The notes beneath the pieces are model-generated. The model saw only the letters and a program-made list of their open reading frames with translations. It was not told the origin of the DNA and made no database searches. The position numbers and the translations under genes were made by a program. From positions 1 through 5,902 of the forward strand of contig CAZXEU010000094.1 of the NCBI GenBank assembly GCA_964639665.1: 5,902 nt of DNA. The letters are read 5' to 3'. Of the stretch, positions 5,118-5,902 are shown piece after piece. Numbering within the stretch: the stretch's first letter is position 1; each line of letters starts with the position of its first letter. The DNA comes from CAZXEU01 sp964639665 (GTDB lineage Bacteria > Bacteroidota > Rhodothermia > Rhodothermales > Bin80).

Positions 5118-5902
5118 GTTTCTGACTTATAAAGCTGTCGCGGCCTCCTCCCATTTGCAGATGGCCTCCGTATCCACCCAGCACCTGGGGAAGGGGCCAG
5201 GCCTGCAGGATGATTAGGGCGCGCCATCGTCCCTGGGCCTGGAGCTGGCCCGCGATGACCACGGCCGGAGCCTGCAGGGCCTGCCGAAGCCGGTCTACCT
5301 GTTTGGGATAGACGATGCCCTGCACTACGCCTGTCTCGTCCTCGAGCGTGACAAAGACGACGCCCTTGGCTGTTGGCGGCCGCTGCCGCATGATGACGCG
5401 GCCGGCTACGCGCGCAAAGCCCTGGTCATGCTGTTGCAACTCCTCTATGGAGCTCACCCGCAGGGCGCGTAGCGCAGCGCGTGCGGAGGCCACGGGATGC
5501 ACGGTGCTCGTGCCGGTGGTCACAAGATCCCAGGAGAGGCGCTCTTCGGCCCTTATCGGTGGCAACTGCGGGATGTCCTCCTCTTCTATGGCATACCTTC
5601 CAAAGAGCCGTGCGGGGGCCTCGCCTCCGGGTGTGCCGTGGCGTTGCTCCAGGACGCCGATCTCCCACAGGGCCCGCCGCCGGTCGCCGGCCAGGTCGTC
5701 CAGGGCGCCGGCCATGGCCAGTGCCCGAAACTGGTCGTGGTCCAGTGCAGCGCGGCAGTACAGGTCCTCCACAGACCGGAAGGTACCCGCCGTCAGCCGT
5801 GCCCACAGTATTTCGGCGGCGTCGTCGGCGGACAGGCCTGCCACCACGCGCAGCGGGCGGCGAATGCACAGACGCCCGCCTTCGTCGCGCTCTAGGCTAT
5901 AG
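5056..5902 (-). CDS. dnaE2: Error-prone DNA polymerase DnaE2, C-terminal part (5' end outside the window)
   Basis: The frame is open from the right edge to a TAG at 5058-5056 and gives 282 residues, roughly the last quarter of a DnaE2. DnaE2 is a non-essential C-family polymerase that works with ImuA/ImuB in SOS-induced translesion mutagenesis. The fragment starts at the helix-hairpin-helix region (VVAGLSADDAA near 5847, TFRSVEDLYCRAAL near 5784-5743), continues with LAMAGALDDL and DRRRALWEI, and a TSTVHPVASAR segment before the OB-fold. The OB domain carries VAGRVIMRQRPPTAKG (about 5406-5359) and VFVTLEDETG (5358-5329). These are hallmarks of DnaE2. The GTG at 5847 is internal, not the true start. 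The last roughly 25 residues, from a GRDSF sequence near 5142 onward, look unlike a DnaE2 end and overlap the DUF6504 gene. A one-base shift there would give an earlier stop. Any LexA box would lie outside the window. Confidence 0.92.
   Translation of the reverse strand, partial: YSLERDEGGRLCIRRPLRVVAGLSADDAAEILWARLTAGTFRSVEDLYCRAALDHDQFRALAMAGALDDLAGDRRRALWEIGVLEQRHGTPGGEAPARLFGRYAIEEEDIPQLPPIRAEERLSWDLVTTGTSTVHPVASARAALRALRVSSIEELQQHDQGFARVAGRVIMRQRPPTAKGVVFVTLEDETGVVQGIVYPKQVDRLRQALQAPAVVIAGQLQAQGRWRALIILQAWPLPQVLGGYGGHLQMGGGRDSFISQKHETSEGSHSGSLLGTATVRV

Noticed and set aside
5315..5902. Open frame of 195 codons on the plus strand
   Set aside because: It is antisense to dnaE2 and consists of Ser/Arg/Ala-rich sequence typical of a shadow frame.

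Overview
This is a GC-rich bacterial window. It carries five complete protein genes and two genes cut by the window edges. The gene content fits a Gram-negative bacterium: a Tat-type export signal, an ImuB/DnaE2-type error-prone polymerase, and a BtuF-fold protein of the kind common in Proteobacteria and some other Gram-negative phyla. I cannot fix the phylum from these genes. There are no tRNA or rRNA genes, no CRISPR array and no recognisable transposase.

Left part, plus strand (1-2055). The window opens inside, or just at the start of, an alpha-helical TPR-like protein that ends at 787. About 390 bases without a convincing gene follow. They are rich in perfect GC-rich inverted repeats, several of which compete for the same partner, and they hold a diverged 22-base repeat. 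Next comes a cobalamin-binding-type (BtuF-fold) protein ending at 2055. Its conserved domain is intact, but its start is odd: the only good ribosome-binding site and ATG nearby (1227-1240) are in a different frame from the domain.

Middle, minus strand (2121-3062). A calcineurin-like metallophosphoesterase with a twin-arginine signal converges on the BtuF-fold gene across a 65-base gap.

Right part, minus strand (5902 down to 3301). Four genes lie head to tail: the C-terminal part of dnaE2 (error-prone DNA polymerase), a small DUF6504 protein of the sort found beside mutasome genes, a short histidine kinase with no sensor or membrane region, and an OmpR-type response regulator. dnaE2 and the DUF6504 gene overlap by 62 bases. 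The kinase gene begins 42 bases after the DUF6504 stop, in the same reading frame. The kinase and regulator genes overlap by 7 bases. This layout suggests one transcript linking translesion mutagenesis genes to a soluble two-component pair. That functional link is inference.

The points most worth checking are the possible frameshifted tail of dnaE2, the amber codon between DUF6504 and the kinase, the frame conflict at the start of the BtuF-fold gene, and the structured leader before it.
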